From Pseudobutyrivibrio ruminis DSM 9787 (GTDB lineage Bacteria; Bacillota; Clostridia; Lachnospirales; Lachnospiraceae): DNA of 64,000 bases. Positions 6,811 through 15,632 of the stretch are shown piece after piece (the first letter of the stretch is position 1; each line of letters starts with the position of its first letter). The notes beneath the pieces were generated by a model. The model searched no databases. It was not told where the DNA came from and was given only the letters and a program-made list of their open reading frames with translations. The stretch is taken from contig NZ_OBMR01000003.1 in the NCBI RefSeq assembly GCF_900218035.1, positions 124,001 to 188,000 on the forward strand. The letters run 5' to 3'. The position numbers and the translations under genes were made by a program.

Positions 6811-9324
6811 ATGGCGATAAGAGTAAATGTGCCAAGAGATTTATCCAGGGTAAAAGAGAAGGTGGCGTTCAATCTCACCAAGAGGCAGCTGATTTGCTTC
6901 ACGCTTGCCGGAATGATTGGAGTGCCCACCTTTTTTCTTGTGAAGAGTGTTTCGGATAACGTGAGCGCGTCTACGTTTCTCATGATGGCGGTGATGATGC
7001 CGCTATTTTTCATGGCGATGTATGAGAAAAATGGGGAGACTATCGAGCGCATTATCCAGCACGCCATTGATTGGAAGAGGCGAAAGCCTGCCCCGGAAGA
7101 ATCTTTCGAGCAAATGTTTAAAGACGGTATCTGCAGAGTGGATGAGAATTATTATTCCAAGACCATTCGCTTTTCAGATATCAATTACAAGCTTGCTACC
7201 GATGAGGACCAGCAAGCGATTTTTGATAATTGGAGGAAGTTCCTAAACTTCTTTGATAGCTCCGTCCACTTCGAGTTGACCTTTGTAAATGTTACCAAGG
7301 ACGAAGCAAAGTTTTATGAAACGATACGTATTAAGGAAAAGCAGGATGGCTTTGATGATGTAAGAGCGGAGTATTCCGAGATGCTGAATCGACAGCTGGA
7401 GAAGGGCAATAACGGTCTGGAAAAGACCAAGTATCTCACTTTTGGTATCTATGCCAAATCCATTAAGGACGCTAAGCCTAGACTTCGCTCCATTGAAAAC
7501 GACATCTTAAATAACTTCAAGCGCATGGATGTGCAGACAGAAGTGCTTGATGGTATGCAGCGTCTGGAAATGATTCAGCTGATCAAGAGCCTGGGCGGAG
7601 ATGACAGCACCCTTAAATATCCAGTGAAAAACATGATTCGCACCAAGCAGCGCTTTGCGACAGTATCTGCATTATCCTACGATGCGCCAACTATGGAAGA
7701 CAGATTCTTGATGGAACTTTTAAGTGCAGATTCCAGTCAGGTTATCAGTATCCATCTGCAGTCTATCAATCAGAATGAAGCGATTAAGAAGGTGAAGAAG
7801 ACCATCACGAATATTGATTCAACGAAGATTGATGAACAGAAGAAGGCAGTCCGTTCCGGTTATGACATGGATCTGATTCCGGGTGATTTGGTGACTTATG
7901 GCAAGGACGCCAATGCATTTCTTCAGGACTTACAGGATCAGAACGAGCGAATGTTTAAGATGACATTTCTCATTCTAAATACCGGTGCATCCAAGATTGA
8001 GCTTAAGAATAACTACTTGCAGACATCCAGCACCGCCCAGCAGTTTAACTGCGATATCTACAAGCTGGATTACAGGCAGGAGCAGGGCTTAAATAGCTGC
8101 TTGCCACTTGCAAGAGACCTGATTCATACAGACAGAAGTCTTACTACAAGCTCTGTCGGAATCTTCATTCCATTTACCACACAGGAGCTGATGCAGACAG
8201 AGGATGAAGCTCTTTACTATGGTCTGAATGCATTGTCACAGAATCTGATTATGGCAGACAGAAAGAGCCTGTCTAATCCAAATGGAATGATCCTTGGAAA
8301 GCCTGGTTTTGGTAAGTCTTTTTCTGCAAAGCGTGAGATGAGTAACGTCATGCTCTCTACAGATGATGACATCATGATTTGTGATCCGGAGCAGGAATAT
8401 ACGGCGCTGGTAAACAAGTTCCATGGGCAGGTCATCCATATCAGCCAGAAGTCGAAACAGTTTATCAATCCTATGGATATCAATGAGAACTATTCCGATG
8501 GAGATGATCCGGTGTCACTAAAGGCAGAGTTTATTCTGTCATTGTTTGAGCTTGTCATGGATGGAAAAGGTGGACTTGGCCCAGTGGAGAAGACGGTTAT
8601 CGACCGCTGTATCCACAAGGTCTATGAGAAGTACTTCGAGAATCCAATTCCGGAGAACATGCCAATCCTTGCAGACCTTTTCAATGAGCTGATGGCTCAG
8701 AATGAGAAGGAAGCCCATGAAGTAGCGACAGCCCTTGAAATCTACGTCTTTGGTTCTTTGAATGTATTCAACAATCAGACCAATGTAGATATCAATAGCC
8801 GAATCGTCTGCTACGACATCAAGGATTTAGGAAAGCAGCTAAAGAAAATCGGTATGCTTATCGTTCAGGATCAGGTATGGGGACGAGTTACAGCCAATAG
8901 AAGCATGGGAAAAGCTACCAGATACTACATGGACGAGTTCCATTTGCTTCTAAAAGATAAGCAGACCGCCAATTATAGCGCAGAGATTTACAAGCGATTC
9001 CGTAAATGGGGAGGCATCCCGACAGCCATCACCCAGAACGTAAAGGATTTATTGGAGTCGCCGGAGGTTCAGAACATCTTTGATAACTGCGAGTTTATTT
9101 ATTTGTTGAATCAAGCACCGGGAGACAGAGAGATTCTGGCGAGAAAGCTTGGTATCAGTAAGTATCAGCTTTCTTATGTGGAGAAGGCAGAGCAAGGCGA
9201 AGGACTTCTAGTCTTTGGAAATCTGATTCTACCATTTAAGGATCAGTTCCCTCATGACCTAGAACTCTACCGCATCATGACCACAAAGCCTAAGGAAGTA
9301 GCCGCCTGGCAGAAAGGAGTATAA
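6811..9324 (+). CDS. virB4: Fused PrgI/VirB3-VirB4 conjugation ATPase
   Basis: 837 aa. Residues 1-95 are a complete PrgI (VirB3-like) protein: MAIRVNVPRDLSRVKEK, two membrane helices and an ...AMYEKNGETIERII end. Without any stop this runs into a VirB4 ATPase starting near FEQMFKDGICRVDENYYSK. Walker A is GKPGFGKS at residues 496-503; the Walker B region is YYMDEFHLLL with D708-E709. VirB4 powers pilus and channel assembly at the membrane. In many Tn1549-like elements PrgI and VirB4 are separate neighbouring genes, so the fusion is worth noting. Confidence 0.93.
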   Translation: MAIRVNVPRDLSRVKEKVAFNLTKRQLICFTLAGMIGVPTFFLVKSVSDNVSASTFLMMAVMMPLFFMAMYEKNGETIERIIQHAIDWKRRKPAPEESFEQMFKDGICRVDENYYSKTIRFSDINYKLATDEDQQAIFDNWRKFLNFFDSSVHFELTFVNVTKDEAKFYETIRIKEKQDGFDDVRAEYSEMLNRQLEKGNNGLEKTKYLTFGIYAKSIKDAKPRLRSIENDILNNFKRMDVQTEVLDGMQRLEMIQLIKSLGGDDSTLKYPVKNMIRTKQRFATVSALSYDAPTMEDRFLMELLSADSSQVISIHLQSINQNEAIKKVKKTITNIDSTKIDEQKKAVRSGYDMDLIPGDLVTYGKDANAFLQDLQDQNERMFKMTFLILNTGASKIELKNNYLQTSSTAQQFNCDIYKLDYRQEQGLNSCLPLARDLIHTDRSLTTSSVGIFIPFTTQELMQTEDEALYYGLNALSQNLIMADRKSLSNPNGMILGKPGFGKSFSAKREMSNVMLSTDDDIMICDPEQEYTALVNKFHGQVIHISQKSKQFINPMDINENYSDGDDPVSLKAEFILSLFELVMDGKGGLGPVEKTVIDRCIHKVYEKYFENPIPENMPILADLFNELMAQNEKEAHEVATALEIYVFGSLNVFNNQTNVDINSRIVCYDIKDLGKQLKKIGMLIVQDQVWGRVTANRSMGKATRYYMDEFHLLLKDKQTANYSAEIYKRFRKWGGIPTAITQNVKDLLESPEVQNIFDNCEFIYLLNQAPGDREILARKLGISKYQLSYVEKAEQGEGLLVFGNLILPFKDQFPHDLELYRIMTTKPKEVAAWQKGV

Positions 9325-10638
9325 GTGAGTAATTACAATCAGGATGAAAACATCGGTGGGCAGGCTCTTGATGAAGGTGTAGCTGCAGGGGAAGAGGCCA
9401 CTAGGGAAATGCACAGAGCCTATCAGCGTCATCAAATCAAGAAGAACTACTACCGAAAAGACAGAGATAGCCCTTATGTGAAAAGCTTTGCTGACAAGAT
9501 GAAGGAAAGGGCAGAAGGAATTAAAGATGGAGTGAAAGATTCGATCAGAAGAATTGCCGAGTTTCTTAAAGAGCATCCTGTGGTGCTTGTGGTGACGATT
9601 CTGATCATTCTTTTTATCTGGCTATCTAGCAATGTGCTGACAGTCTTTCAGGCTGTGATTTCTAGTATGGGAGATACCGTTCTGGTGTCCACTTATACTG
9701 CCTACGATGAAGATATCACGGGTGTAGATGCAGATTATGTGAAGCTGGAGCAGGAACTTCAAAAGACCATTGAAAATACCCAGACGGATTATCCCGGCTA
9801 TGACGAGTACGAGTATAACCTGGAGGAAATCGGTCATAACCCATATGAGCTAGCTAGCTATCTGACGGTAAAGTATGAGGATTATAAGCGAAGAAACATG
9901 AAGCAGGTGGTAAAAGACCTTTTCAATGAGCAGTATGACCTAACTTATACCACCAGAACCGAGCGCCGTTCTAGACAAGTAACAAAGACTGGAACCAAGA
10001 CTGTGATTGATAAGGAAGGTAATCCTCACACGGTTTCCTACACCTATACAGAGACGGAATATTATCATGTGCGGATTCTAACCGTAACTCTGAAGAACAA
10101 CAGCCTTGGTACTGTCATTGCATCAAAGGGGATGAACGAGGATGAGCAGGCCAGATATGCACTTCTTTTAGAAACGCAGGGAAATAAAGCCTATCTATTT
10201 AATGATGCATACGTGGATTATGAGGATCCAGAGGAATACCAGATTCCGCCGGATGCCCTGTCAGATCAAACCTTTGCAGCCATGATTGCAGAAGGGGAAA
10301 AGTACTTGGGACGTGCCTATGTATGGGGTGGCTCTAGTCCATCTACTGGATTTGACTGTAGTGGTTTTGTCAGCTGGGTTATTAATCATAGTGGATGGAA
10401 TCTCGGCAGACAAACGGCTGATCAGTTGAAACACACTTGTACAGTGATTTCGCCTGAGGAAGCAAAGCCAGGAGATTTAATCTTCTTCAAAGGCACTTAT
10501 GACACCAGTGGAGCCAGTCATGTGGGCATCTATTGTGGAAATGGAATGATGCTTCACTGTGGCAATCCGATTCAGTACACGTCCATTAATACCAAGTACT
10601 GGCAACAACATTTCTATTGTTATGGCAGATTGCCTTAA
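9325..10638 (+). CDS. NlpC/P60 (C40) peptidoglycan hydrolase of the mating channel
   Basis: 437 aa from a GTG placed directly after the virB4 stop, with AAAGGAG upstream. A charged N-terminal cytoplasmic part (about 1-85), one membrane helix (about 90-112), an extracellular middle domain rich in Tyr and Asp, and a C-terminal NlpC/P60 domain with C345 in GFDCSGF, H399 in SHVGIY and H411 in LHCGNP. It would open the cell wall locally for the conjugation channel (VirB1/CwlT role). The lysozyme-like domain of Tn916 CwlT is absent; only the peptidase domain is seen. Confidence 0.92.
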   Translation: MSNYNQDENIGGQALDEGVAAGEEATREMHRAYQRHQIKKNYYRKDRDSPYVKSFADKMKERAEGIKDGVKDSIRRIAEFLKEHPVVLVVTILIILFIWLSSNVLTVFQAVISSMGDTVLVSTYTAYDEDITGVDADYVKLEQELQKTIENTQTDYPGYDEYEYNLEEIGHNPYELASYLTVKYEDYKRRNMKQVVKDLFNEQYDLTYTTRTERRSRQVTKTGTKTVIDKEGNPHTVSYTYTETEYYHVRILTVTLKNNSLGTVIASKGMNEDEQARYALLLETQGNKAYLFNDAYVDYEDPEEYQIPPDALSDQTFAAMIAEGEKYLGRAYVWGGSSPSTGFDCSGFVSWVINHSGWNLGRQTADQLKHTCTVISPEEAKPGDLIFFKGTYDTSGASHVGIYCGNGMMLHCGNPIQYTSINTKYWQQHFYCYGRLP

Positions 10639-10647
10639 GGAGGAGCT

Positions 10648-10908
10648 ATGGCTGAGAGATTAGATAAGATCAAGGCGGATTTGGAAGCCGCCAAGGAGAA
10701 ACGTGCCTGGTGGGATAACCGCATCAGGTATTTGGAAAAGAAGCTTTCGGACGAGGAAAAGACTATCGTTCATGACATTGTAAAAGCTGCAGATTTGACG
10801 CCGGAAGAGCTGGCACAGGTAATCGCATATGCGAAGAACCATTTGCCTGGAAATGCGCCAATTACTGCGACAACAGAAGATTCAAAGGAGGAAATCGATG
10901 AAGAATAA
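10648..10908 (+). CDS. DUF4315 family protein
   Basis: 86 aa, GGAGG ribosome site. Begins MAERLDKIKADLEAAKEKRAWW, a charged coiled-coil of the DUF4315 type found after the NlpC/P60 gene in many Firmicute ICEs. Function unknown; probably a small accessory of the transfer machinery. Its last 11 bases overlap the start of the next gene. Confidence 0.8.
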   Translation: MAERLDKIKADLEAAKEKRAWWDNRIRYLEKKLSDEEKTIVHDIVKAADLTPEELAQVIAYAKNHLPGNAPITATTEDSKEEIDEE

Positions 10909-11548
10909 AATCAGATTAATTACTGTGGCAGCCGCACTTTTGATAGGCTCTATGCCACTTACTGCATTTGCTCAGGTGCCTGACAACGTGGACACATCCG
11001 TTATTGATGAGGATACTGAAACTAAAGAGGATGACCACACACCACTGACACCAGATGGAAATATGACGTTAGTGGATGACATCACCACATCCGATGGTCA
11101 TGCCAAGCAGTTCATGACTGTGACAACGAAGAGTGGTCACATCTTCTATATCATCGTAGACCGCGATGATAAGGGAACCAACACGGTACATTTTCTGAAT
11201 CAGGTGGATGAGCGTGATTTGATGGATCTCATCAGTGATGAGGATAAGGAAGAGATTGAAGCTGCTACCGGAACCAAGGTGGTGCCAAAGACTACAGAAA
11301 CTGAGCCTACAGATGCTACTAGTGAAGATAATCAGCAGGCGGATAAGACCTCTAAGAAAAAGACATCAGGTCCAAATCCAATCCTTGGTCTTTGCATTGT
11401 GTTAGGTCTTGCCGGAGTAGGTGGATTCTACTGGTATTCGAACCGCGATAGCTTCAAGCGCAAGAAGAATGGGGCTGATCCGGACAGCGATTATGCTGAT
11501 GATTATATTGAGATGCCGGGTGCAGAAGATGAGAAAGGAGATGAGTAA
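10898..11548 (+). CDS. DUF4366 family surface protein
   Basis: 216 aa from ATG 10898 (AAAGGAGG upstream), overlapping the previous gene by 11 bases. Signal peptide at residues 1-25 (ends TAFAQ), an extracellular domain with the GHIFYIIVDRDDKGTNTVHFLNQVDE pattern typical of DUF4366, a Thr/Glu-rich linker, one membrane helix (about 165-183, ILGLCIVLGLAGVGGFYWY) and an acidic cytoplasmic tail. Found in the same place in related ICEs; likely a cell-surface component of the mating apparatus. Biochemical role unknown. Confidence 0.82.
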   Translation: MKNKIRLITVAAALLIGSMPLTAFAQVPDNVDTSVIDEDTETKEDDHTPLTPDGNMTLVDDITTSDGHAKQFMTVTTKSGHIFYIIVDRDDKGTNTVHFLNQVDERDLMDLISDEDKEEIEAATGTKVVPKTTETEPTDATSEDNQQADKTSKKKTSGPNPILGLCIVLGLAGVGGFYWYSNRDSFKRKKNGADPDSDYADDYIEMPGAEDEKGDE

Positions 11549-11550
11549 CT

Positions 11551-11691
11551 ATGGAATTTGAGCTTAAGAATGTAGAGGCGACAACTCGTCGCCTCATGGA
11601 ATTTCAGAAGGGTCTTCATTCTGTGATGGCTGCTAAGGGCAAGAAAAAGGAATCTGTCATCAAGAGACTCAACGCCTACAAGCAGATGTAA
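11551..11691 (+). CDS. 46-aa basic small protein in the transfer operon
   Basis: A short open frame with a good ribosome site (AAAGGAG, 10 bases before ATG). The product starts MEFELKNVEATTRRLMEFQ and ends KRLNAYKQM; it is Lys/Arg-rich and predicted helical. It fits tightly between the DUF4366 gene and the next gene, which supports it being real. No family recognised. Confidence 0.6.
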   Translation: MEFELKNVEATTRRLMEFQKGLHSVMAAKGKKKESVIKRLNAYKQM

Positions 11692-11702
11692 GGAGGTGCG
11701 TT

Positions 11703-12005
11703 ATGGATGGACTTGATATTGCAAGCAAGAGGCTTGCTAAGGAAGAGGAACTGACACCGGTGGAGGAATCCATTTTGGAACAGCATACGATTCACTCCAA
11801 GAAGAATCATCTGAAGGCAGTGGAGGATGCCATCGAAGGAAATGATAATAACTTCGACGGTATCATCAACAACATGCCGGAGGATGCACCGAGCGAATCT
11901 ACCCTGAAGAAGGCCAAGGAGTATGAGAAGTTGATTGAGAAAAAAGATGAGGTGGTGAAAGTTGCAAAACCGCACAAACAAGATCTCGGTGAGATTGTCC
12001 GATAG
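11703..12005 (+). CDS. Hypothetical protein upstream of mobC
   Basis: 100 aa, TAAGGAGGTGCGTT ribosome site. Soluble, strongly acidic in the middle, with a Lys-rich C-terminus (KLIEKKDEVVKVAKPHK). Its last 44 bases overlap the mobC-like gene, suggesting coupled translation and a role near the relaxosome. I do not recognise a domain. Confidence 0.65.
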   Translation: MDGLDIASKRLAKEEELTPVEESILEQHTIHSKKNHLKAVEDAIEGNDNNFDGIINNMPEDAPSESTLKKAKEYEKLIEKKDEVVKVAKPHKQDLGEIVR

Positions 12006-12294
12006 CGAGTATCGCCGGATGCGTAACAAGATGGAAGAGCTGGGTGTCACAAACATGAGTAACTACATGCGAAAGATGCTATTGGATGGGTACTGCGTGA
12101 AGGTGGATACCTCTAGTGTCCGTGAGATGGCGTATCTGATTCGCATGTGCTCTAACAATCTGAACCAGTATGCCAAGAAAGCAAATGGCTTGGGTGAGAT
12201 CTATGAATCAGATATCAGAGATTTGCAAAAGAGGCTGGATGACATCTGGAGTGGCACCAGAGAACTCATGCGAAAATTTGCAGCCATCAAGTGA
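11962..12294 (+). CDS. mobC: MobC-like relaxosome accessory protein
   Basis: 110 aa from TTG 11962. The N-terminus NKISVRLSDSEYRRMRNKMEELG is a ribbon-helix-helix-like DNA-binding segment, followed by the MobC signature LIRMCSNNLNQYAKKANGLG and a helical tail. MobC proteins bind near oriT and help the relaxase open the DNA. The start is uncommon (TTG), but the alignment to the family begins within the first residues. The relaxase gene follows after one small membrane-protein gene. Confidence 0.85.
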   Translation: MQNRTNKISVRLSDSEYRRMRNKMEELGVTNMSNYMRKMLLDGYCVKVDTSSVREMAYLIRMCSNNLNQYAKKANGLGEIYESDIRDLQKRLDDIWSGTRELMRKFAAIK

Positions 12295-12388
12295 CCATCA
12301 AGGAACCATCAACTTTATTTGGCATCCTTGCCTTTTCAAAATCCACAGCATAGACTAAAGACAAATGAAGGAAACGGGAGGTATGGAC

Positions 12389-12673
12389 ATGGTGATTTTA
12401 AGATTCTTATTAAAGCTTTTAACCTTACCACTTTTATTGGTAGTGGACATAGCACTCTTAATCACAAAAGCATCTCTTTGGCTTAGCGAAGTAGTCGTAG
12501 GCCTTGGAATATGGATTTGCATCATCGTAGGACTGTTCTGTTTGTTCGACGGTCTCTATCCATGTGCCATAGCTTTCGGAGTGATGCTGCTCCTCATCTT
12601 TATAGGTCTGTTTGCAGCATGTGTCATCGAGTACTTCTTTGAGTCTGTGCGTGGAGCATTGAAGCGAATTTAA
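12389..12673 (+). CDS. CD1845-like small membrane protein
   Basis: 94 aa from ATG 12389, preferred over ATG 12365 because GGGAGG lies 7 bases upstream of it. Three hydrophobic helices with almost no soluble part. Such CD1845-like proteins lie next to the relaxase in many clostridial ICEs; role unknown. A distant relative with a similar N-terminal pattern lies at 43404-43721. Confidence 0.65.
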   Translation: MVILRFLLKLLTLPLLLVVDIALLITKASLWLSEVVVGLGIWICIIVGLFCLFDGLYPCAIAFGVMLLLIFIGLFAACVIEYFFESVRGALKRI

Positions 12674-12692
12674 AATTGAATATTGTAGATGT

Positions 12693-12726
12693 AGGGCAGT
12701 CTTTCTTTGGAGGGGCTGTCCTTTTT
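12693..12726 (+). terminator. Hairpin with T-run upstream of the relaxase
   Basis: AGGGCAG (12693-12699) pairs with CTGTCCT (12716-12722; one G-U pair), followed by TTTTT. Placed between the CD1845-like gene and the relaxase, so it probably tunes relaxase expression. Confidence 0.5.
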
Positions 12727-12756
12727 GATTGCAAAAGGTTGGAAGGGAGGAAGGCG

Positions 12757-13929
12757 ATGGCTGCTACGAGATTGATGGCACTGCATATCGTTCGGGATAG
12801 GACGTTGGCAGAGAGCCTGAAGGAACGTATGGATTATACAGAGGATGAGCTTAAGACAGAGCAAAAAAGATATATATCAACCTATGGCTGTGATATTGAA
12901 ACAGCTGATGAAGAGTTTTTGCTTTCCCATCGAGAGTATCATGCCAATGTTAGAGACATACGTAAGAAAGAGATTATTGCCTATCAAATCCGGCAGTCAT
13001 TTAAGCCAGGAGAAATTACGCCAGAGAAGGCCAATGAGATTGGTTATGAACTTGCTATGCGATTCACAAAAGGTGACTACGCATTTACGGTATGTACACA
13101 TACGGATAAGAAGCATATTCATAACCACATCGTGTTTAATGCAATCTCTATGGATGGGAAAAAGAAGTTCAGAAATTTCTACTATTCGGGGATAGCGCTT
13201 CGTCGCATTTCCGATATCTTATGCTTTGAAAATGGCTTGTCCATCATCAAGCCGGCACCATATGCTGAGAGGAAAAAGAAGGGCAGATATTCAAGAACCA
13301 AGAACTATACAGATAAGAAACTAGAGTTTATCAAGGATATCGAGTCAAAAGTCCTAACAGGCAAAGGTAGGGGGTATGTGAATTGGGCGAAGAAGTTTAA
13401 TGCCAAGCAGATGGCAAAGACCATCCTGTTTCTGCAGGAGCATAAGATTTCTTCCTACGAAGAACTAAAGGCAATCACTGATGAACGTTCTGGCAAGGTA
13501 AGGCAACTCATGGATTCCATGAAGGCGAAGGAGGCACTTCTCGCAGAAAACAAGAAGTATCAGAAAGCTATCGTTGATTATGGGAGGACTAGGAAAACTT
13601 TTGTGGCCTATAAGAAGAGTGGCTACAGTAAAAAGTTCTATGCAGAACATGAGGCAGAGCTTTTGATTTATAAGGCTGCAGAGGAAGTGTACAAGAATGC
13701 TCCAGGTCGGAAAATTCCACCTATGCAGGAACTACGAGATGAGTATGGTCGGATTTTAGCCGAGAAAAAAGCAGAGTTCCTAGAGTATGCCCAGATTAAA
13801 AAAGACATGAATGAGTACCTGATAGCCAAGAAAAATTTGGAACTCCTATACCAGCAGGAAGAGGAGAAAAAGGAAAGAGAGGGGCGCGATAAGCGAACCC
13901 GAAACTCACATCAGAAGGATGTGTTGTAA
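12757..13929 (+). CDS. Relaxase (MobA/VirD2-like mobilisation nuclease)
   Basis: 390 aa from ATG 12757, just after GGAAGGGAGGAAGGCG; an upstream in-frame reading would cover the preceding hairpin and is less likely. The metal-binding histidine motif is HIHNH (H120, H122, H124) in the context CTHTDKKHIHNHIVFN. Candidate nicking tyrosines lie in the N-terminal 45 residues (DYTEDEL...YISTYG). The C-terminal half is a long Lys/Glu-rich helical region. It nicks oriT and leads the strand into the recipient. oriT was not identified; the gap just after this gene, with its 19-bp palindrome, is one candidate. Confidence 0.9.
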   Translation: MAATRLMALHIVRDRTLAESLKERMDYTEDELKTEQKRYISTYGCDIETADEEFLLSHREYHANVRDIRKKEIIAYQIRQSFKPGEITPEKANEIGYELAMRFTKGDYAFTVCTHTDKKHIHNHIVFNAISMDGKKKFRNFYYSGIALRRISDILCFENGLSIIKPAPYAERKKKGRYSRTKNYTDKKLEFIKDIESKVLTGKGRGYVNWAKKFNAKQMAKTILFLQEHKISSYEELKAITDERSGKVRQLMDSMKAKEALLAENKKYQKAIVDYGRTRKTFVAYKKSGYSKKFYAEHEAELLIYKAAEEVYKNAPGRKIPPMQELRDEYGRILAEKKAEFLEYAQIKKDMNEYLIAKKNLELLYQQEEEKKEREGRDKRTRNSHQKDVL

Positions 13930-13940
13930 AAGCCGCCTAC

Positions 13941-13959
13941 GCATTTGTCGGACAAATGC
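13941..13959. promoter_or_regulatory. 19-bp perfect palindrome containing TTTGTCGGACAAA, copy 3
   Basis: GCATTTGTCGGACAAATGC, 9-bp arms around a central G, in the gap between the relaxase gene and spoVG. The inner 13 bp are identical to the sites at 3549 and 5364. A short hairpin CGCGTTAGCG lies 40 bases further on. Operator, parS-like or oriT-linked roles are all possible. Confidence 0.5.
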
Positions 13960-14029
13960 ACTGCTTGCCACAACGACAATTTCGCGTTAGCGGAACACTA
14001 GAAACATTACCCTAAGGAGGATCAAAAAG

Positions 14030-14326
14030 ATGAAAGTAAACGTTAAAGCAAATCAATTGGAAGCAACTACTAACAATGTGAAGGGACTTTGCACAGTTAC
14101 CTTCGGGGATAGCTTCGCTGTTCGAAATATCTCCATCGTGGAAAGCAAGAAGGGAGGTAACTTCGTATCCATGCCAAGCTTCAAGACGAAGACCGTGGAT
14201 GATGAGGGCAATCCGATTTTCAAGGACATTGCTTTTCCTATCACTAAGGAATTTAGAGAGGAGCTCTACAGCAAGATTATGGAGAGCTTTGAATCCAAGG
14301 AGCCGGTAGAGTTCGAATGGGAGTAG
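14030..14326 (+). CDS. spoVG: SpoVG family protein
   Basis: 98 aa, TAAGGAGG ribosome site. Pattern DSFAVRNISIVESKKGGNFVSMPSFKT is the SpoVG core, a small nucleic-acid-binding regulator family. ICE-borne copies are common next to antirestriction genes; their role in transfer is not established. The C-terminus is short and acidic (EPVEFEWE). Confidence 0.85.
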   Translation: MKVNVKANQLEATTNNVKGLCTVTFGDSFAVRNISIVESKKGGNFVSMPSFKTKTVDDEGNPIFKDIAFPITKEFREELYSKIMESFESKEPVEFEWE

Positions 14327-14358
14327 TGAACGCTGAAAAATAAATAGGAGGTATGACT

Positions 14359-15621
14359 ATGGCTGATACAGATAATAAGTCAAAGGTAGAGGAGATCACG
14401 GAGCAACTAGAGCAGGGGCTACGTGATCTTTTTAATTCCGAGAAGTACAAGACGTATCTGACCACCATGTCCAAGTTCCACTACTACAGCGTCAATAACA
14501 CCCTCTTAATTGCCATGCAGCGCCCGGATGCCACTTTGGTAGCCGGGTATGGCGCCTGGCAAAAGAACTTTGAACGCCATGTAAAGAAGGGAGCCAAGGG
14601 AATCAAGATTATCTCCCCTGTGAAGCTGAAGGTGGATGTGGAAGATAAGGATGCCCCAGAGGAAGGTGCTACAAAGCAGATCGAGGTAACGAAGTTCAAG
14701 GTATCTACAGTATTTGATGTGTCAGATACGGAAGGTAAGGAATTGCCAACCATCGGTGTGGAGATGCTATCCGGTCAGGTGGAGAAGTACCACCAGATGA
14801 TTGATGCCCTCACAAAGATATCCAAGGTACCTATTGAGTATCAGAATATCGATGGTGGTAGCAAGGGATACTTTTCTCTTAAGGACCGAAAGATTGTAGT
14901 GCAAAAGGACATGACCCAGGTGCAGACCTTAAAGACGCTGATCCATGAGATTGCACATTCCAAGCTTCACGACTATCCGATTGATAAATCGGATGAGAAT
15001 GGAATGGAAAGGAAGGATAAGCGTACCAAAGAGGTAGAGGCAGAGTCAGTAGCCTACACGGTATGCCAGCATTTCGGGGTGGATACTTCGGACTATTCCT
15101 TTGGATATATCGCAGGCTGGAGCTCCGGCAAGGAATTGGACGAACTGAAATCATCCATGATGACCATCCGAAAGACTGCTAGTGAAATCATCTCTGATAT
15201 GAATACTGAGATTGCTATGAGCCAGAACCAATTGGAGGAGACTTTGGACAAGGAAGAACTGGCTCTGCAGGTAGGGGATAAGTACCTGGCTATCCAGAAG
15301 TGCGATGAAGGTTACGACTACACTTTTTACGATGCTAATTACCATGGCCTGGATGGAGGTGTCATCGAGAATAAAGATGCACCAATCGCTATCGTGGCAG
15401 CGGAGGTTATTGCAGCAGAAGGCCTAGGCAATGTGAAGTCTGTAAAAGAAGTGGACTATGACAAGCTTCAGGAAGATGCCGCCTACACAGCAGCCTACGA
15501 GATGGAAACGATTGCGGAAAAGAAACCATCTATCCTGGGTCAGCTGAGAGATAAGTTCGGTCTGGTGGAAGGCAAGCATGAGCATGGGAAAGTGAAGCCG
15601 GATAGGGATGAGTGTAGATAG
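14359..15621 (+). CDS. ArdC-like antirestriction / zincin metalloprotease protein
   Basis: 420 aa from ATG 14359 (TAGGAGG 8 bases upstream; ATG 14353 is too close). An ArdC N-terminal domain (about residues 20-130: KFHYYSVNNTLLIAMQRPDATLVAGYGAWQ), then a zinc peptidase domain with HEIAH at 196-200 and a downstream glutamate in KEVEAESVAY, then a C-terminal YodL-like repeat region (YLAIQKCDEGYDYTFYD). ArdC-type proteins protect incoming single-stranded DNA from host restriction. Coupled in order with spoVG and two small genes. Confidence 0.85.
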   Translation: MADTDNKSKVEEITEQLEQGLRDLFNSEKYKTYLTTMSKFHYYSVNNTLLIAMQRPDATLVAGYGAWQKNFERHVKKGAKGIKIISPVKLKVDVEDKDAPEEGATKQIEVTKFKVSTVFDVSDTEGKELPTIGVEMLSGQVEKYHQMIDALTKISKVPIEYQNIDGGSKGYFSLKDRKIVVQKDMTQVQTLKTLIHEIAHSKLHDYPIDKSDENGMERKDKRTKEVEAESVAYTVCQHFGVDTSDYSFGYIAGWSSGKELDELKSSMMTIRKTASEIISDMNTEIAMSQNQLEETLDKEELALQVGDKYLAIQKCDEGYDYTFYDANYHGLDGGVIENKDAPIAIVAAEVIAAEGLGNVKSVKEVDYDKLQEDAAYTAAYEMETIAEKKPSILGQLRDKFGLVEGKHEHGKVKPDRDECR

Positions 15622-15632
15622 GGAGGAAGACT

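Noticed and set aside
13930-14029. oriT of the element
   Set aside because: The position beside the relaxase and the 19-bp palindrome are suggestive, but no nick-site consensus I know is present, so I did not call it.
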